Shown here: positions 1 through 8,392 of the stretch, one piece after another
Layout: each line of letters starts with the position of its first letter
Position numbering within the stretch: position 1 is the stretch's first letter
Source: Streptococcus parasanguinis
GTDB lineage: Bacteria; Bacillota; Bacilli; Lactobacillales; Streptococcaceae
Reading direction: 5' to 3'
NCBI GenBank assembly: GCA_018365265.1
Contig: JAGZKI010000014.1
Span: 1 to 42,477 of the forward strand
Length of the DNA stretch: 42,477 nt
Translations under genes and position numbers: made by a program
The notes under the pieces: generated by a model
What the model was told of the DNA's origin: nothing
Database searches by the model: none
What the model saw: only the letters and a program-made list of their open reading frames with translations

Positions 1-207
1 ATCTTGACTGACAACGGTGCAACTGTTGTTGAATCAAAAGATTGGGAAAAACGTCGTCTTGCATACGAAATCCAAGATTTCCGTGAAGGACTTTACCACA
101 TCGTAAACGTTGAAGCGAACGACGCTGTAGCTCTTAACGAGTTCGACCGTCTTTCAAAAATCAACGGTGACATTCTTCGTCACATGATCGTAAAAGTTGA
201 CGCGTAA
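1..207 (+). CDS. rpsF: 30S ribosomal protein S6, 5'-truncated by window edge
   Basis: This is the C-terminal 68 residues of ribosomal protein S6, which sits on the platform of the 30S subunit and pairs with S18. The reading frame is open from base 1 to TAA at 205-207. The segments ESKDWEKRRLAYEI, FREGLYHIV and LSKINGDILRHMIVK are characteristic of streptococcal S6, whose usual length is about 96 residues, so roughly 28 N-terminal residues lie outside the window. The TTG at position 4 is an internal Leu codon, not a start. The gene is followed after 20 bp by ssb and then rpsR, the classical rpsF-ssb-rpsR operon. Identity is certain; only the start is missing. Confidence 0.97.
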   Translation: MLTDNGATVVESKDWEKRRLAYEIQDFREGLYHIVNVEANDAVALNEFDRLSKINGDILRHMIVKVDA

Positions 208-227
208 GAAATCATCAGAGGTGACTT

Positions 228-725
228 ATGATTAACAATGTTGTACTTGTCGGTCGTATGACCCGTGATGCTGAACTTCGCTATACTCCAAGCAATCAAG
301 CAGTTGCTACTTTCAGCCTAGCTGTCAACCGCAACTTCAAGAGTCAAAATGGAGAGCGCGAAGCCGATTTCATCAACTGTGTGATCTGGCGTCAGCAAGC
401 AGAAAACTTAGCCAACTGGGCTAAGAAAGGTGCTTTGATTGGGATTACCGGTCGCATTCAAACACGTAATTACGAAAACCAGCAAGGTCAACGTGTTTAT
501 GTCACTGAAGTCGTAGCAGACAGCTTCCAACTATTGGAAAGCCGTGCAGCACGCGAAGGGCATGCAGGTGGTGGCTATTCATCAGGCAACGGTGGTTTTG
601 CTGGAAATGCAACCCCAAGTTTTGGTGGATCTGAACCAAGCAATGCAGCGCCAAACTTTGGTCGTGAAGAAAATCCATTTGGAGCGAATCCAATGGATAT
701 CTCAGACGACGATCTTCCATTCTAA
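228..725 (+). CDS. ssb: Single-stranded DNA-binding protein SSB
   Basis: 165 residues. SSB coats single-stranded DNA during replication, recombination and repair, and recruits partners through its tail. The OB fold occupies about residues 1-105 (MINNVVLVGRMTRDAELRYT at the start, DFINCVIWRQQAENLANW in the middle). A flexible Gly/Asn/Ser/Pro-rich linker follows, then the acidic docking tip DDDLPF at the extreme C terminus. The ATG at 228 has an AGAGGTGA ribosome-binding site 5-10 bp upstream. The gene lies between rpsF and rpsR, so it is expressed with ribosomal proteins. Length and tail are those of the main replicative SSB rather than a competence or phage paralogue. Alternative-frame ORFs over the low-complexity linker are shadows. 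Confidence 0.97.
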   Translation: MINNVVLVGRMTRDAELRYTPSNQAVATFSLAVNRNFKSQNGEREADFINCVIWRQQAENLANWAKKGALIGITGRIQTRNYENQQGQRVYVTEVVADSFQLLESRAAREGHAGGGYSSGNGGFAGNATPSFGGSEPSNAAPNFGREENPFGANPMDISDDDLPF

Positions 726-766
726 GAATGGGTTTAACGAATTAAAACTATAAAGGAGAATTAAAC

Positions 767-1006
767 ATGGCTCAACAACGTCGTGGCGGATTCAAACGCC
801 GTAAAAAAGTTGATTACATCGCAGCAAACAAAATTGAATATGTTGATTACAAAGATACTGAGCTTCTTAGCCGTTTCGTTTCAGAACGTGGGAAAATCCT
901 TCCTCGTCGTGTAACTGGAACTTCAGCGAAGAACCAACGTAAAGTAACAACAGCTATCAAACGCGCTCGCGTAATGGCTTTGATGCCTTTCGTAAACGAA
1001 GATTAA
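767..1006 (+). CDS. rpsR: 30S ribosomal protein S18
   Basis: 79 residues, the normal bacterial S18 length. The N terminus is very basic (MAQQRRGGFKRRKKVDYIAA) and the core contains YKDTELLSRFVSERGKILPR and GTSAKNQRKVTTAIKRAR, both typical of S18. S18 binds the 30S platform together with S6, whose gene is two positions upstream. A strong AAGGAG site lies 8 bp before the ATG. No conserved CXXC zinc motif is seen, as in the zinc-independent form. It is the last gene of the operon and is followed immediately by an intrinsic terminator. Confidence 0.98.
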   Translation: MAQQRRGGFKRRKKVDYIAANKIEYVDYKDTELLSRFVSERGKILPRRVTGTSAKNQRKVTTAIKRARVMALMPFVNED

Positions 1007-1033
1007 AAAAGAGGTCCAGTGGACCTCTTTTTC
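1005..1033 (+). terminator. Intrinsic terminator of rpsF-ssb-rpsR
   Basis: Perfect 7-bp stem GAGGTCC (1011-1017) / GGACCTC (1021-1027) with loop AGT, an A-run before it and a T-run after it. It starts at the rpsR stop codon and looks bidirectional. Confidence 0.92.
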
Positions 1034-1060
1034 ATGAGCTTGGAAATATAAGAGCGAGTT

Positions 1061-1080
1061 GAGGTCCGGTGGACCTCTTT
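1061..1080 (+). terminator. Second copy of the terminator hairpin
   Basis: GAGGTCC (1061-1067) GGT GGACCTC (1071-1077) followed by TTTG. Same stem as the terminator 50 bp upstream with one loop base changed and a shorter T-run, so it may be a weaker back-up terminator or a duplicated end. Confidence 0.55.
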
Positions 1081-1102
1081 GACCTTTCCCTAGCTCTAAT
1101 CG

Positions 1103-1111
1103 TGTTATAAT
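1103..1111 (+). promoter_or_regulatory. Extended -10 promoter of the GNAT gene
   Basis: TGTTATAAT (TG 1103-1104, TATAAT 1106-1111). No convincing -35 is present, as is common for extended -10 promoters in streptococci. The ATG is 29 bp downstream. Confidence 0.7.
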
Positions 1112-1140
1112 GTGGGAAGAAATGTATCAAGGAGGGAACT

Positions 1141-1662
1141 ATGAAGGAAGGTGTAATCATCAGGAGGATGATAAAGGCAGATATTGAGCATATCTCTCAA
1201 GCCTTTATTCACCAAGGGTGGCCGGGTAGAGAGGATATCTTGACTAGCTATTTTCAGGAGCAGGAGAATAGAGAGAGGGACGTATTAGTAGCTGAGTCGG
1301 ATGGATTTGTGGCAGGCTATATCACTATATTGCCTGCTGCCAAGAACGGCCCTTTCGTGGGAGTCTATCCTGAACTAACTGATTTTAATGTTTTTGAGCC
1401 ATTTAGAAGTCGAGGAATTGGGAATCAACTCTTAGAAGAGGCGGAAAAAAGAGTCCGGCTACTATCAGAGATTGTTACTTTAGGGGTTGGTTTACACTCG
1501 GGTTATGGCCCAGCTCAAAGACTGTATGTTAAACGAGGCTATATCCCAGATGGATCTGGAATTTGGTTTAGGGATCGCCCCTTGGCCCCTTACAGTTCTT
1601 GTGAAAACAATGATGATTTAGTCCTCTATTTTTCAAAAAGGTTGAACAAGGAAATACAGTAA
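1141..1662 (+). CDS. GNAT-family N-acetyltransferase
   Basis: 173 residues. It shows the GNAT fold pattern: an N-terminal beta/alpha segment (VIIRRMIKADIEHISQAF), a central strand YITILPA, then the acetyl-CoA-binding region FEPFRSRGIGNQLLEEAEKR, in which R/Q-x-x-G-x-G/A appears as RSRGIG. Late in the protein, VGLHSGYGPAQRLYVKRGY is the usual GNAT 'N-x-x-A-x-x-L-Y-x-x-x-G-F/Y' tail motif. It probably transfers an acetyl group from acetyl-CoA to a small molecule or protein amine; the substrate cannot be told from sequence. The ATG has a clear AAGGAGGG site 4-11 bp upstream. It is a single gene with its own promoter, sharing a bidirectional terminator with the convergent DUF1129 gene. Confidence 0.85.
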   Translation: MKEGVIIRRMIKADIEHISQAFIHQGWPGREDILTSYFQEQENRERDVLVAESDGFVAGYITILPAAKNGPFVGVYPELTDFNVFEPFRSRGIGNQLLEEAEKRVRLLSEIVTLGVGLHSGYGPAQRLYVKRGYIPDGSGIWFRDRPLAPYSSCENNDDLVLYFSKRLNKEIQ

Positions 1663-1666
1663 AACG

Positions 1667-1698
1667 AAAAACGGATGAAAACTTCATCCGTTTCTTTT
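1667..1698. terminator. Bidirectional terminator between GNAT and DUF1129 genes
   Basis: Perfect 11-bp stem AAACGGATGAA (1669-1679) / TTCATCCGTTT (1683-1693) flanked by A-rich and T-rich runs, placed exactly between two convergent stop codons. Confidence 0.9.
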
Positions 1699-2375
1699 TA
1701 GCGTCGAGTTGCAGGTGCTGTGCTCGAACTTTTAATATTAAAGCGTTTCTTGAGGTAGAAGCGAAGGACAAGCGCTAGAGCTCCTAAAACGATGGCAAAA
1801 ACATCTGGAATAGTTGGGTTGAGGACTTGTGGAAGTAATGATGTAAAGGACAAGACGATGACCCAAAGGAACATGACTCCGACAAGAATCGGCATGGATT
1901 TCCAAAGAGAGGGACGCTCACTGCGATCTTTTGTGCCATCCATATACTGATAGAAGAAGTAGTACATGAGATACAAGAGCAGAGCCCCTGTCAAACTTCC
2001 AAGGATCAAGGTGATCAACCCATAGCCAGTACGACGCGGTGCGACCAAGTTCATAAAGGCGCTAATCGCAGCAAAGACACCAAAGATAAAGAGGAAGGAA
2101 TCCAAAATCATAAGAGAGGGAGCATCGTTTAATTTCGGATGCTCTTTTTCATAGCGTTCTTTCTCGCTGAAAGAATTCGCCCAAACAGTTGGAGCTCCAA
2201 AAAGAGTCCGTGCCGGAATCCCTTTTCCTTGGTTTTCATGGATAGCTGGAAGGATTTCTTGGATGAGGCTTTCTGCTTCTTCCTCTGATTTCCCGTTTTC
2301 AAGCAATTGGTGTTTGGCAATACGGATAAATTCTTGGTTTTTCTTGCTGAGTTGATTCAAATCAAATTGAGACAT
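1698..2375 (-). CDS. DUF1129-family membrane protein
   Basis: 225 residues. The N-terminal about 80 residues are soluble and charged (LNQLSKKNQEFIRIAKHQLL, EEEAESLIQEILPAIHENQ) and resemble the helical head of DUF1129 proteins. Four hydrophobic segments follow at about 88-110, 117-140, 158-180 and 185-208 (for example SFLFIFGVFAAISAFMNLV and PILVGVMFLWVIVL), so it should be an integral membrane protein. A basic, Ser/Thr-rich tail ends in ATRR. The function is unknown. It lies 28 bp downstream of corA on the same strand, so the two are probably co-transcribed. The ATG at 2375 has an AAGGAG site just upstream on the minus strand. Confidence 0.8.
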   Translation of the reverse strand: MSQFDLNQLSKKNQEFIRIAKHQLLENGKSEEEAESLIQEILPAIHENQGKGIPARTLFGAPTVWANSFSEKERYEKEHPKLNDAPSLMILDSFLFIFGVFAAISAFMNLVAPRRTGYGLITLILGSLTGALLLYLMYYFFYQYMDGTKDRSERPSLWKSMPILVGVMFLWVIVLSFTSLLPQVLNPTIPDVFAIVLGALALVLRFYLKKRFNIKSSSTAPATRR

Positions 2376-2403
2376 AAATACTCCTTAGTGTTATTAGTAG
2401 GTG

Positions 2404-3348
2404 TTAGAACCATTTTTTATGGATGAGGTAGACGACGAGAGACCCGGTCAGGGCAAAAGCGATGAAAATGATGAGCCAGAAGGCGTTTGGTTCTCCATTG
2501 AGCGGTAATTCATTGTCTTTGAAGTTCATTCCGTAGGCCGAGAAAATCATGGTTGGAATGGACATGACGATGGTCACCATGGCCAAGGTCTTCATGATGT
2601 TGTTCTGGTTGTTGGAGATGATCGATGCGAAAGTATCGGTCATGGAGTGGAGGATATTTCCATAAATATCCGCCATCTCAATGGCCTGCTGGGTTTCGAT
2701 CAAGGTATCTTCCAGCAGATCTTCGTCTTCTAAGTATTTCTTGATGTTACTAGTGGCGCTGGTCAATTTCTTGATCACGCGCTCATTGGTTTTCAGAGAG
2801 GCCTTAAAGTAGACGATGGTTTTTTCTAACTCCATCAACTCAATCAGCTCTTCATTACGCGTTGATTTGTGCAATTGGCTTTCAATCTGTTCGCTCTTTC
2901 GATCCAGGGTACGAAGCGCAGACAAGTAGAGTTCAGCGTTGCGATAGAGGATCTGAAAGATAAAGCGCGACCGCATAAAAGTATAGAAATTCCGCAAGCG
3001 TCGGTTGATAAAGATATCAAGAAGTGGCAATTTCTCCAAGCAGGTCGTGATGATAGCCTCTTCTGTCAGGATAATTCCTAGCGGAATGGTCACGTAGTAG
3101 GTCTGATTGTTCCGCTCTTCCTTGATGGGAACGTCTACGATAATCAAGGTATACTCGTCTTCGATGGTCATACGGGACATTTCTTCCGCATCGAGTGGAG
3201 CCCGCAAGTCTGCAATATCAATATTAAAAGCAGAAGCGATTTCCATCGATTCACTTTGAGAAGGGTTAACAAGGTTTATCCAGCTACCGGGTTCCAGCGT
3301 CTCTATTTCTTTAAATTCAGTCGTTGTCGATAAAAAGACCTGTTTCAT
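2404..3348 (-). CDS. corA: CorA-family divalent metal (Mg2+/Co2+) transporter
   Basis: 314 residues. CorA forms a pentameric membrane channel for Mg2+ and related ions. The large cytoplasmic alpha/beta domain precedes two C-terminal membrane helices. The first helix ends in the diagnostic YGMN signature (SAYGMNFKDNELPLNG), and the second is WLIIFIAFALTGSLVVYLI followed by the basic end HKKWF. I chose the ATG at 3348 (MKQVFLS) because GGGGAGG lies 4 bp upstream; an in-frame start 33 bp earlier would add MLRCKKTRGGT without a ribosome-binding site. The gene is divergent from uvrA and probably leads a two-gene unit with the DUF1129 gene. The YGMN motif places it in the CorA superfamily; the transported ion is inferred. 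Confidence 0.9.
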   Translation of the reverse strand: MKQVFLSTTTEFKEIETLEPGSWINLVNPSQSESMEIASAFNIDIADLRAPLDAEEMSRMTIEDEYTLIIVDVPIKEERNNQTYYVTIPLGIILTEEAIITTCLEKLPLLDIFINRRLRNFYTFMRSRFIFQILYRNAELYLSALRTLDRKSEQIESQLHKSTRNEELIELMELEKTIVYFKASLKTNERVIKKLTSATSNIKKYLEDEDLLEDTLIETQQAIEMADIYGNILHSMTDTFASIISNNQNNIMKTLAMVTIVMSIPTMIFSAYGMNFKDNELPLNGEPNAFWLIIFIAFALTGSLVVYLIHKKWF

Positions 3349-3379
3349 GGTGCCTCCCCTTGTTTTTTTACACCTTAAC

Positions 3380-3388
3380 ATTATATCA
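3380..3388 (-). promoter_or_regulatory. Extended -10 promoter of corA
   Basis: On the minus strand this reads TGATATAAT, a perfect extended -10. It lies 32 bp upstream of the chosen corA ATG, which supports that start over the earlier one. Confidence 0.75.
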
Positions 3389-3427
3389 GAAAAAGGACGG
3401 TTTTGGATAAAAGAATACTAAAAAATT

Positions 3428-3436
3428 TGTTATAAT
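3428..3436 (+). promoter_or_regulatory. Extended -10 promoter of uvrA-pepP
   Basis: TGTTATAAT, a perfect extended -10, 33 bp before the uvrA ATG. No good -35 is visible. I saw no clear LexA/DinR-type box here. Confidence 0.75.
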
Positions 3437-3469
3437 GGAGGTTAACAAAAAGGTGATTAGAGTAAGAAC

Positions 3470-6295
3470 ATGCAAGATAAAATTGTCATTCATGGGGCAC
3501 GCGCCCATAATTTAAAAAATATAGACGTGGAAATTCCACGGGACAAATTGGTAGTGGTGACGGGTTTGTCTGGTTCTGGAAAGTCCAGTCTGGCCTTTGA
3601 TACCCTCTATGCAGAAGGTCAGCGCCGCTACGTGGAGAGCTTATCAGCCTATGCCCGGCAATTCTTGGGAAATATGGAAAAGCCAGATGTGGACTCCATT
3701 GACGGCTTGAGTCCAGCCATTTCCATCGACCAAAAAACGACCAGTAAAAACCCCCGTTCTACAGTGGGGACGGCAACAGAGATCAATGACTACCTGCGCT
3801 TGCTCTATGCGCGTGTAGGGACGCCTTATTGTATCAATGGGCATGGAGCGATTACCGCTTCTTCGGTTGAGCAAATTGTCGATCAAGTCTTGGAATTACC
3901 AGAGCGCCAACGCCTGCAAATTCTAGCTCCCATTATCCGTAAGAAAAAAGGCCAGCACAAGAATATCATTGAAAAAGTCCAAAAAGACGGCTATGTCCGG
4001 GTGAGGGTCGATGGTGAGATCTATGATGTGACAGAGGTTCCAGAACTGTCTAAAAGCAAGCAGCACACGATTGAAGTGGTGGTGGACCGAATCGTGATCA
4101 AGGAGGGCATCCGCTCGCGGCTCTTTGATTCGATTGAAGCAGCCCTTCGGATTGCGGATGGTTATGTCGTGATTGATACCATGGATGGCAAGGAGCTACT
4201 CTTTTCTGAACATTATGCTTGTCCAGTCTGTGGCTTTACCGTTCCTGAATTAGAGCCCCGTCTCTTTTCTTTCAATGCGCCTTTCGGCTCCTGTCCAGAC
4301 TGTGATGGGTTAGGCATTAAGCTGGAGGTGGACTTAGATTTGGTGGTGCCAGATGATCGCTTAACCCTTCGTGAAGGAGCTCTTGCTCCTTGGAATCCGA
4401 TCTCTTCCAACTACTATCCTCAGATGCTGGAGCAGGCCATGATCCATTTTGGCATTGATATGGATCAGCCTTTCTCAGATCTTTCTCAAGAAGAAAAGGA
4501 CTTGGTTCTCTATGGTTCAAACGGGAAAGAATTCCACTTCCACTATGAAAATGAGTTTGGTGGGGTTCGAGATATCGACATTCCCTTTGAAGGAGTCGTA
4601 ACCAACATTCACCGTCGTTTCCGTGAGACCAATAGTGACTTCACCCGCAACCAAATGCGTTCTTATATGAACGAATTGACCTGTGCGACCTGCCATGGCT
4701 ACCGTCTCAATGACCAGGCTCTTTCTGTTCGTGTCGGTGGGGAGAAAGGGATGCATATCGGGGAAGTGTCAGATCTATCGATTGCGGACCACTTAAAAGC
4801 TGTGGATCAGTTGGTCTTAACAGACAATGAAGCCACGATTGCAAGACCGATCCTAAAAGAGATTAAGGATCGCTTAACCTTCTTAAACAATGTGGGGCTC
4901 AATTACTTGACCTTGTCGCGCTCAGCAGGAACACTATCAGGTGGAGAAAGCCAGCGCATTCGCTTGGCAACCCAGATCGGTTCCAACCTCTCTGGAGTCC
5001 TTTATATCTTGGATGAGCCGTCAATCGGCCTCCACCAGCGGGACAATGACCGCCTGATTGCCAGTCTCAAAAAGATGCGTGATTTAGGCAATACCTTGAT
5101 CGTCGTCGAACACGACGAAGATACTATGAGGGAGGCAGACTACCTGATCGACGTCGGCCCAGGTGCCGGTGTCTTTGGTGGAGAGATCGTTGCTGCGGGA
5201 ACTCCAAAGCAGGTGGCTCGTAATAGTAAATCCATTACCGGCCAATATTTGTCCGGCAAGCGCAAGATTCCAGTTCCAACAGAGCGCTGTTCAGGAAATG
5301 GTCGTTCTATTGAAATTACAGGGGCCAGTGAGAACAACTTACAAGATATCACAGCGCGTTTTCCTTTGGGCAAATTTATCGCAGTCACTGGAGTTTCCGG
5401 TTCTGGGAAATCGACCTTGATCAATGGCATCTTGAAAAAAGCCATCGCTCAAAAGCTCAACCGCAATTCGGAAAAACCAGGGAAATACAAGACCATTCAA
5501 GGGATTGAGCATATCGATCGCCTGATCGACATTGATCAAAGCCCGATCGGTCGGACTCCTCGTTCCAATCCTGCAACTTATACAGGCGTCTTCGATGACA
5601 TTCGAGATCTCTTTGCTCAGACCAATGAAGCCAAAATTCGGGGCTATAAAAAAGGTCGCTTTAGTTTCAATGTCAAGGGTGGGCGTTGTGAAGCCTGCTC
5701 AGGAGATGGTATCATAAAAATTGAAATGCACTTCTTGCCAGATGTTTTTGTTCCTTGTGAGGTCTGCCATGGACGTCGTTACAATAGTGAGACATTAGAA
5801 GTCCACTACAAGGAAAAAAATATTGCAGAAGTGCTGGATATGACGGTCAATAAGGCGGTTGAATTCTTCAAGCACATTCCAAAAATTGAACGCAAACTCA
5901 AGACCATCCAAGATGTGGGCTTGGGCTATGTAACACTGGGGCAACCAGCGACCACCCTTTCAGGTGGGGAAGCGCAACGGATGAAGTTGGCTTCTGAATT
6001 GCACAAGCGCTCTACAGGAAAATCCTTCTATATCTTGGATGAACCAACGACCGGACTCCATACCGAAGACATTTCTCGCTTGATCAAAGTCTTAGAGCGA
6101 TTTGTGGATGATGGCAATACGGTCCTTGTGATTGAGCACAATTTGGATGTCATTAAGACAGCAGATCATATCATCGATTTAGGACCAGAAGGCGGTGTCG
6201 GTGGTGGAACTATTATTGCAACTGGAACACCTGAAGAAGTCGCAGCAAATCCTGTTAGCTATACAGGACAATATTTGAAAGGAAAATTACAATGA
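3470..6295 (+). CDS. uvrA: Excinuclease ABC subunit A
   Basis: 941 residues, the normal UvrA length. UvrA is the damage-recognition ATPase of nucleotide excision repair and loads UvrB onto damaged DNA. It has two ABC ATPase modules. Module one has Walker A GLSGSGKSS at about residue 32, signature LSGGESQRIRLA and Walker B YILDEPSIGLHQRDN. Module two has Walker A GVSGSGKST, signature LSGGEAQRMKLA and Walker B YILDEPTTGLH. Each module carries an inserted zinc finger: CPVC...CPDC (about residues 250-280) and CEAC...CEVC (about 740-770). The stop codon overlaps the start of the pepP-like gene by 4 bp (ATGA), so the two are translationally coupled. No truncation or odd feature is seen. Confidence 0.98.
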   Translation: MQDKIVIHGARAHNLKNIDVEIPRDKLVVVTGLSGSGKSSLAFDTLYAEGQRRYVESLSAYARQFLGNMEKPDVDSIDGLSPAISIDQKTTSKNPRSTVGTATEINDYLRLLYARVGTPYCINGHGAITASSVEQIVDQVLELPERQRLQILAPIIRKKKGQHKNIIEKVQKDGYVRVRVDGEIYDVTEVPELSKSKQHTIEVVVDRIVIKEGIRSRLFDSIEAALRIADGYVVIDTMDGKELLFSEHYACPVCGFTVPELEPRLFSFNAPFGSCPDCDGLGIKLEVDLDLVVPDDRLTLREGALAPWNPISSNYYPQMLEQAMIHFGIDMDQPFSDLSQEEKDLVLYGSNGKEFHFHYENEFGGVRDIDIPFEGVVTNIHRRFRETNSDFTRNQMRSYMNELTCATCHGYRLNDQALSVRVGGEKGMHIGEVSDLSIADHLKAVDQLVLTDNEATIARPILKEIKDRLTFLNNVGLNYLTLSRSAGTLSGGESQRIRLATQIGSNLSGVLYILDEPSIGLHQRDNDRLIASLKKMRDLGNTLIVVEHDEDTMREADYLIDVGPGAGVFGGEIVAAGTPKQVARNSKSITGQYLSGKRKIPVPTERCSGNGRSIEITGASENNLQDITARFPLGKFIAVTGVSGSGKSTLINGILKKAIAQKLNRNSEKPGKYKTIQGIEHIDRLIDIDQSPIGRTPRSNPATYTGVFDDIRDLFAQTNEAKIRGYKKGRFSFNVKGGRCEACSGDGIIKIEMHFLPDVFVPCEVCHGRRYNSETLEVHYKEKNIAEVLDMTVNKAVEFFKHIPKIERKLKTIQDVGLGYVTLGQPATTLSGGEAQRMKLASELHKRSTGKSFYILDEPTTGLHTEDISRLIKVLERFVDDGNTVLVIEHNLDVIKTADHIIDLGPEGGVGGGTIIATGTPEEVAANPVSYTGQYLKGKLQ

Positions 6296-7359
6296 ATCAA
6301 CGGATCGACAATTTACGAAACAAAATGAAGGCCAAAAACCTTAAAGCGGTACTGATTAACAATTTGAAAAATGTCTATTATTTGACCCATTTCTGGGGCT
6401 CAAACGGGACGGCTTTGGTGACAGAAGAACGCGTAGTCCTCTTTACGGATTCGCGCTACACCATTCATGCCCATGCGACTTGTTTCCCCTTTGTGGAGAT
6501 CGTAGAAACCCGTGATGAGTTGACTGCAGCTGCAGAGATCGTTAAGGATCTTGGAATCAAAGAACTTGGTTTTGAGGACGAAGTGACGGTGGCCTACCAT
6601 GCCCGTATGGCTTCTGTTTTCAGTGGCATCAGCCTTCAATCCCTAGCGAACTTTGTGATGGAATTGCGATTGATCAAGGATGAAACAGAGATTGCGGCCA
6701 TTAAAAAAGCTTGTAGTATCTCTGACCAAGCCTTCCGTGATATTTTGGACTATATCAAGGTGGGACAAACTACAGAATTGCAAGCAGCAACTTTCCTCGA
6801 TTTTAGAATGCGGGAGTTGGGAGCATCAGGTGTATCTTTTGATATCATCTCCGCAGCTGGTGAACGTTCTGCTATGCCACACGCAACTCCAAGTGATCGG
6901 GTGATTTCAGCAGGAGATGCCTTGACCCTCGATTTTGGTTGCTTGTATGATCACTATGTCAGCGATATGACACGGACTATCTATGCTGGACATGTCAGCG
7001 ACAAGGAAAGAGAAATTTACGAAACAGTTTTGAAAGCCAATCAAGCCTTGATTGCTGCGGCCAAAGATGGACTTGGTTTCCGTGATTTCGATAAAATCCC
7101 ACGTGATGTGATCGAAGCAGCCGGCTATGGCCAATACTTTACTCATGGAATCGGTCACGGAATTGGGCTTGATATCCATGAAGAACCCTACTTTAGCCAA
7201 ATGTCTAAAGAAGCCATTCAAGCAGGGATGGTTTTAACAGATGAGCCAGGTATTTACATTGAAGGTCTCTCTGGTGTGCGCATCGAAGATGACCTCTTGA
7301 TCACAGAAACAGGCTGTGAAGTCTTGACCCTTGCTCCTAAAGAGTTGATTGTCCTATAA
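6292..7359 (+). CDS. pepP: M24-family Xaa-Pro aminopeptidase/dipeptidase
   Basis: 355 residues. An N-terminal creatinase-like domain (about 1-125, with ALVTEERVVLFTDSRYT) is followed by the 'pita-bread' M24 catalytic domain. The metal ligands are visible: LDFGCLYDHYVSDMTRT supplies two Asp, HGIGHGIGLDIHEEP supplies His, and TDEPGIYIEG and GVRIEDD supply the two Glu. The enzyme cleaves Xaa-Pro bonds with two Mn2+ or Co2+ ions and acts in cytosolic peptide use. Whether it is an aminopeptidase (PepP) or a prolidase (PepQ) cannot be settled by sequence reading; the length near 355 favours the short PepP/YpdF-like type. It overlaps uvrA by 4 bp and shares its promoter. Confidence 0.9.
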   Translation: MNQRIDNLRNKMKAKNLKAVLINNLKNVYYLTHFWGSNGTALVTEERVVLFTDSRYTIHAHATCFPFVEIVETRDELTAAAEIVKDLGIKELGFEDEVTVAYHARMASVFSGISLQSLANFVMELRLIKDETEIAAIKKACSISDQAFRDILDYIKVGQTTELQAATFLDFRMRELGASGVSFDIISAAGERSAMPHATPSDRVISAGDALTLDFGCLYDHYVSDMTRTIYAGHVSDKEREIYETVLKANQALIAAAKDGLGFRDFDKIPRDVIEAAGYGQYFTHGIGHGIGLDIHEEPYFSQMSKEAIQAGMVLTDEPGIYIEGLSGVRIEDDLLITETGCEVLTLAPKELIVL

Positions 7360-7415
7360 AATAGACAGTATTTTCTTAACCCCTGTGTAACAAACAAAGA
7401 TAAGAAATGAGGCCT

Positions 7416-8384
7416 ATGAAAAAACGAATTTTAGTATTGGGAATTCTTCTAGTAGCCCTTCTATTTGCATTTGCTCCTTCTGCTCATGCTGGTGTCGGAA
7501 ATACGCATAGTGGTGGTAGTAGCACTATTCATTCTGGCGGTGGTGGTGGTAGTAGCTGGTCTGGAGGGGGAAGTAGCTGGTCTGGTGGCAGTAGCTGGTC
7601 TGGTGGATCCAGTAGCTACAGTTCTGGTTCTGGAACAGACTCTGATGGTGTAGTAGCAATTTTTGCTATCGTTGGATTGATTGGATTTGTCTATAATATT
7701 GCAAAAGAAGCTAATGAAAGTGATGAATCATTTTCTTCAAACAGTGGTCCAAAACGGACAACTGAAGAACGGGCTGGTCGACCAATTGAGAACAACTATG
7801 AAGCGATTCGCCGTATCCGTAAACTGGATCCAATGTTTGATGAAGACCGCTTCTTATCGCAAGTCAAGCTAGTTTATCTTCAATTGCAGTCTGCCTGGAC
7901 AGAAAAAGATTGGAATTCCGTGCGGAACTTAGAAAGTACGAGTCTTTATGAGCAACACTTGACGCAGTTACAAGAGCATATTCGTGCCAAAACAACCAAT
8001 GTTCTAGAGCGCGTATGTGTGGAAGATTCGAAGATCAAAGACTTTATCGAAAATCCAGAAGGCAATGACCGCATTGAAGTCATTCTGTCATCGACGATGA
8101 GAGATTACATCCGAAGTGATGAAACGGGCCGTGTGATCGAAGGGGATCCAACCAAAGATCTCTTTACCGTTTACCGCATGGTCTTCCTCCGTGAACACGG
8201 GGCTCAGACAGAGATCATTAAGAATTCTGAAGTCTTAAGTGATCACTGTCCGAACTGTGGTGCGCCGCTGACCATCGATTCAATCGACAAGTGTGAATAT
8301 TGCCAAGCGTCCTTGAAACACAATCCAAAAGATTGGGTCTTGGATGTCTACGAAGTTGTGGATGAAATTGAATTCTACAGATAG
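7416..8384 (+). CDS. Secreted/membrane Tim44-like domain protein with zinc ribbon
   Basis: About 322 residues. A signal peptide (MKKRILVLGILLVALLFAFA, cleavage near PSAHA) leads into a low-complexity Gly/Ser segment with three SSWSGG-type units. Then comes a hydrophobic helix (VVAIFAIVGLIGFVYNIA) and a Tim44-like domain (about 125-270, KLDPMFDEDRFLSQVKLVYL). The C-terminal zinc ribbon is CPNCGAPLTIDSIDKCEYCQ. The function is unknown. In Bacillus the YdjG/YdjH/YdjI group combines zinc-ribbon, Tim44-like and SPFH proteins in a membrane-stress module with PspA; here the next gene, 8 bp downstream, is an SPFH protein, so a two-gene version of that idea is plausible (inference). The start is uncertain: ATG 7416 has GAGG 3 bp upstream and gives a classical signal peptide; ATG 7407 would add MRP. 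Confidence 0.75.
   Translation: MKKRILVLGILLVALLFAFAPSAHAGVGNTHSGGSSTIHSGGGGGSSWSGGGSSWSGGSSWSGGSSSYSSGSGTDSDGVVAIFAIVGLIGFVYNIAKEANESDESFSSNSGPKRTTEERAGRPIENNYEAIRRIRKLDPMFDEDRFLSQVKLVYLQLQSAWTEKDWNSVRNLESTSLYEQHLTQLQEHIRAKTTNVLERVCVEDSKIKDFIENPEGNDRIEVILSSTMRDYIRSDETGRVIEGDPTKDLFTVYRMVFLREHGAQTEIIKNSEVLSDHCPNCGAPLTIDSIDKCEYCQASLKHNPKDWVLDVYEVVDEIEFYR
7551..7618 (+). repeat. Tandem repeat encoding SSWSGG units
   Basis: The 14-mer AGTAGCTGGTCTGG occurs at 7551, 7572 and 7590 (periods 21 and 18 bp), with a decayed fourth unit near 7611. It encodes Gly/Ser linker units carrying one Trp each, so copy number could vary between strains. Confidence 0.8.
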
Positions 8385-8392
8385 GAGAATAT

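Noticed and set aside
544..753. Overlapping +strand ORF in ssb and its minus-strand counterpart
   Set aside because: Both arise from the low-complexity Gly/Asn-rich linker of ssb read in other frames and have no start signals.
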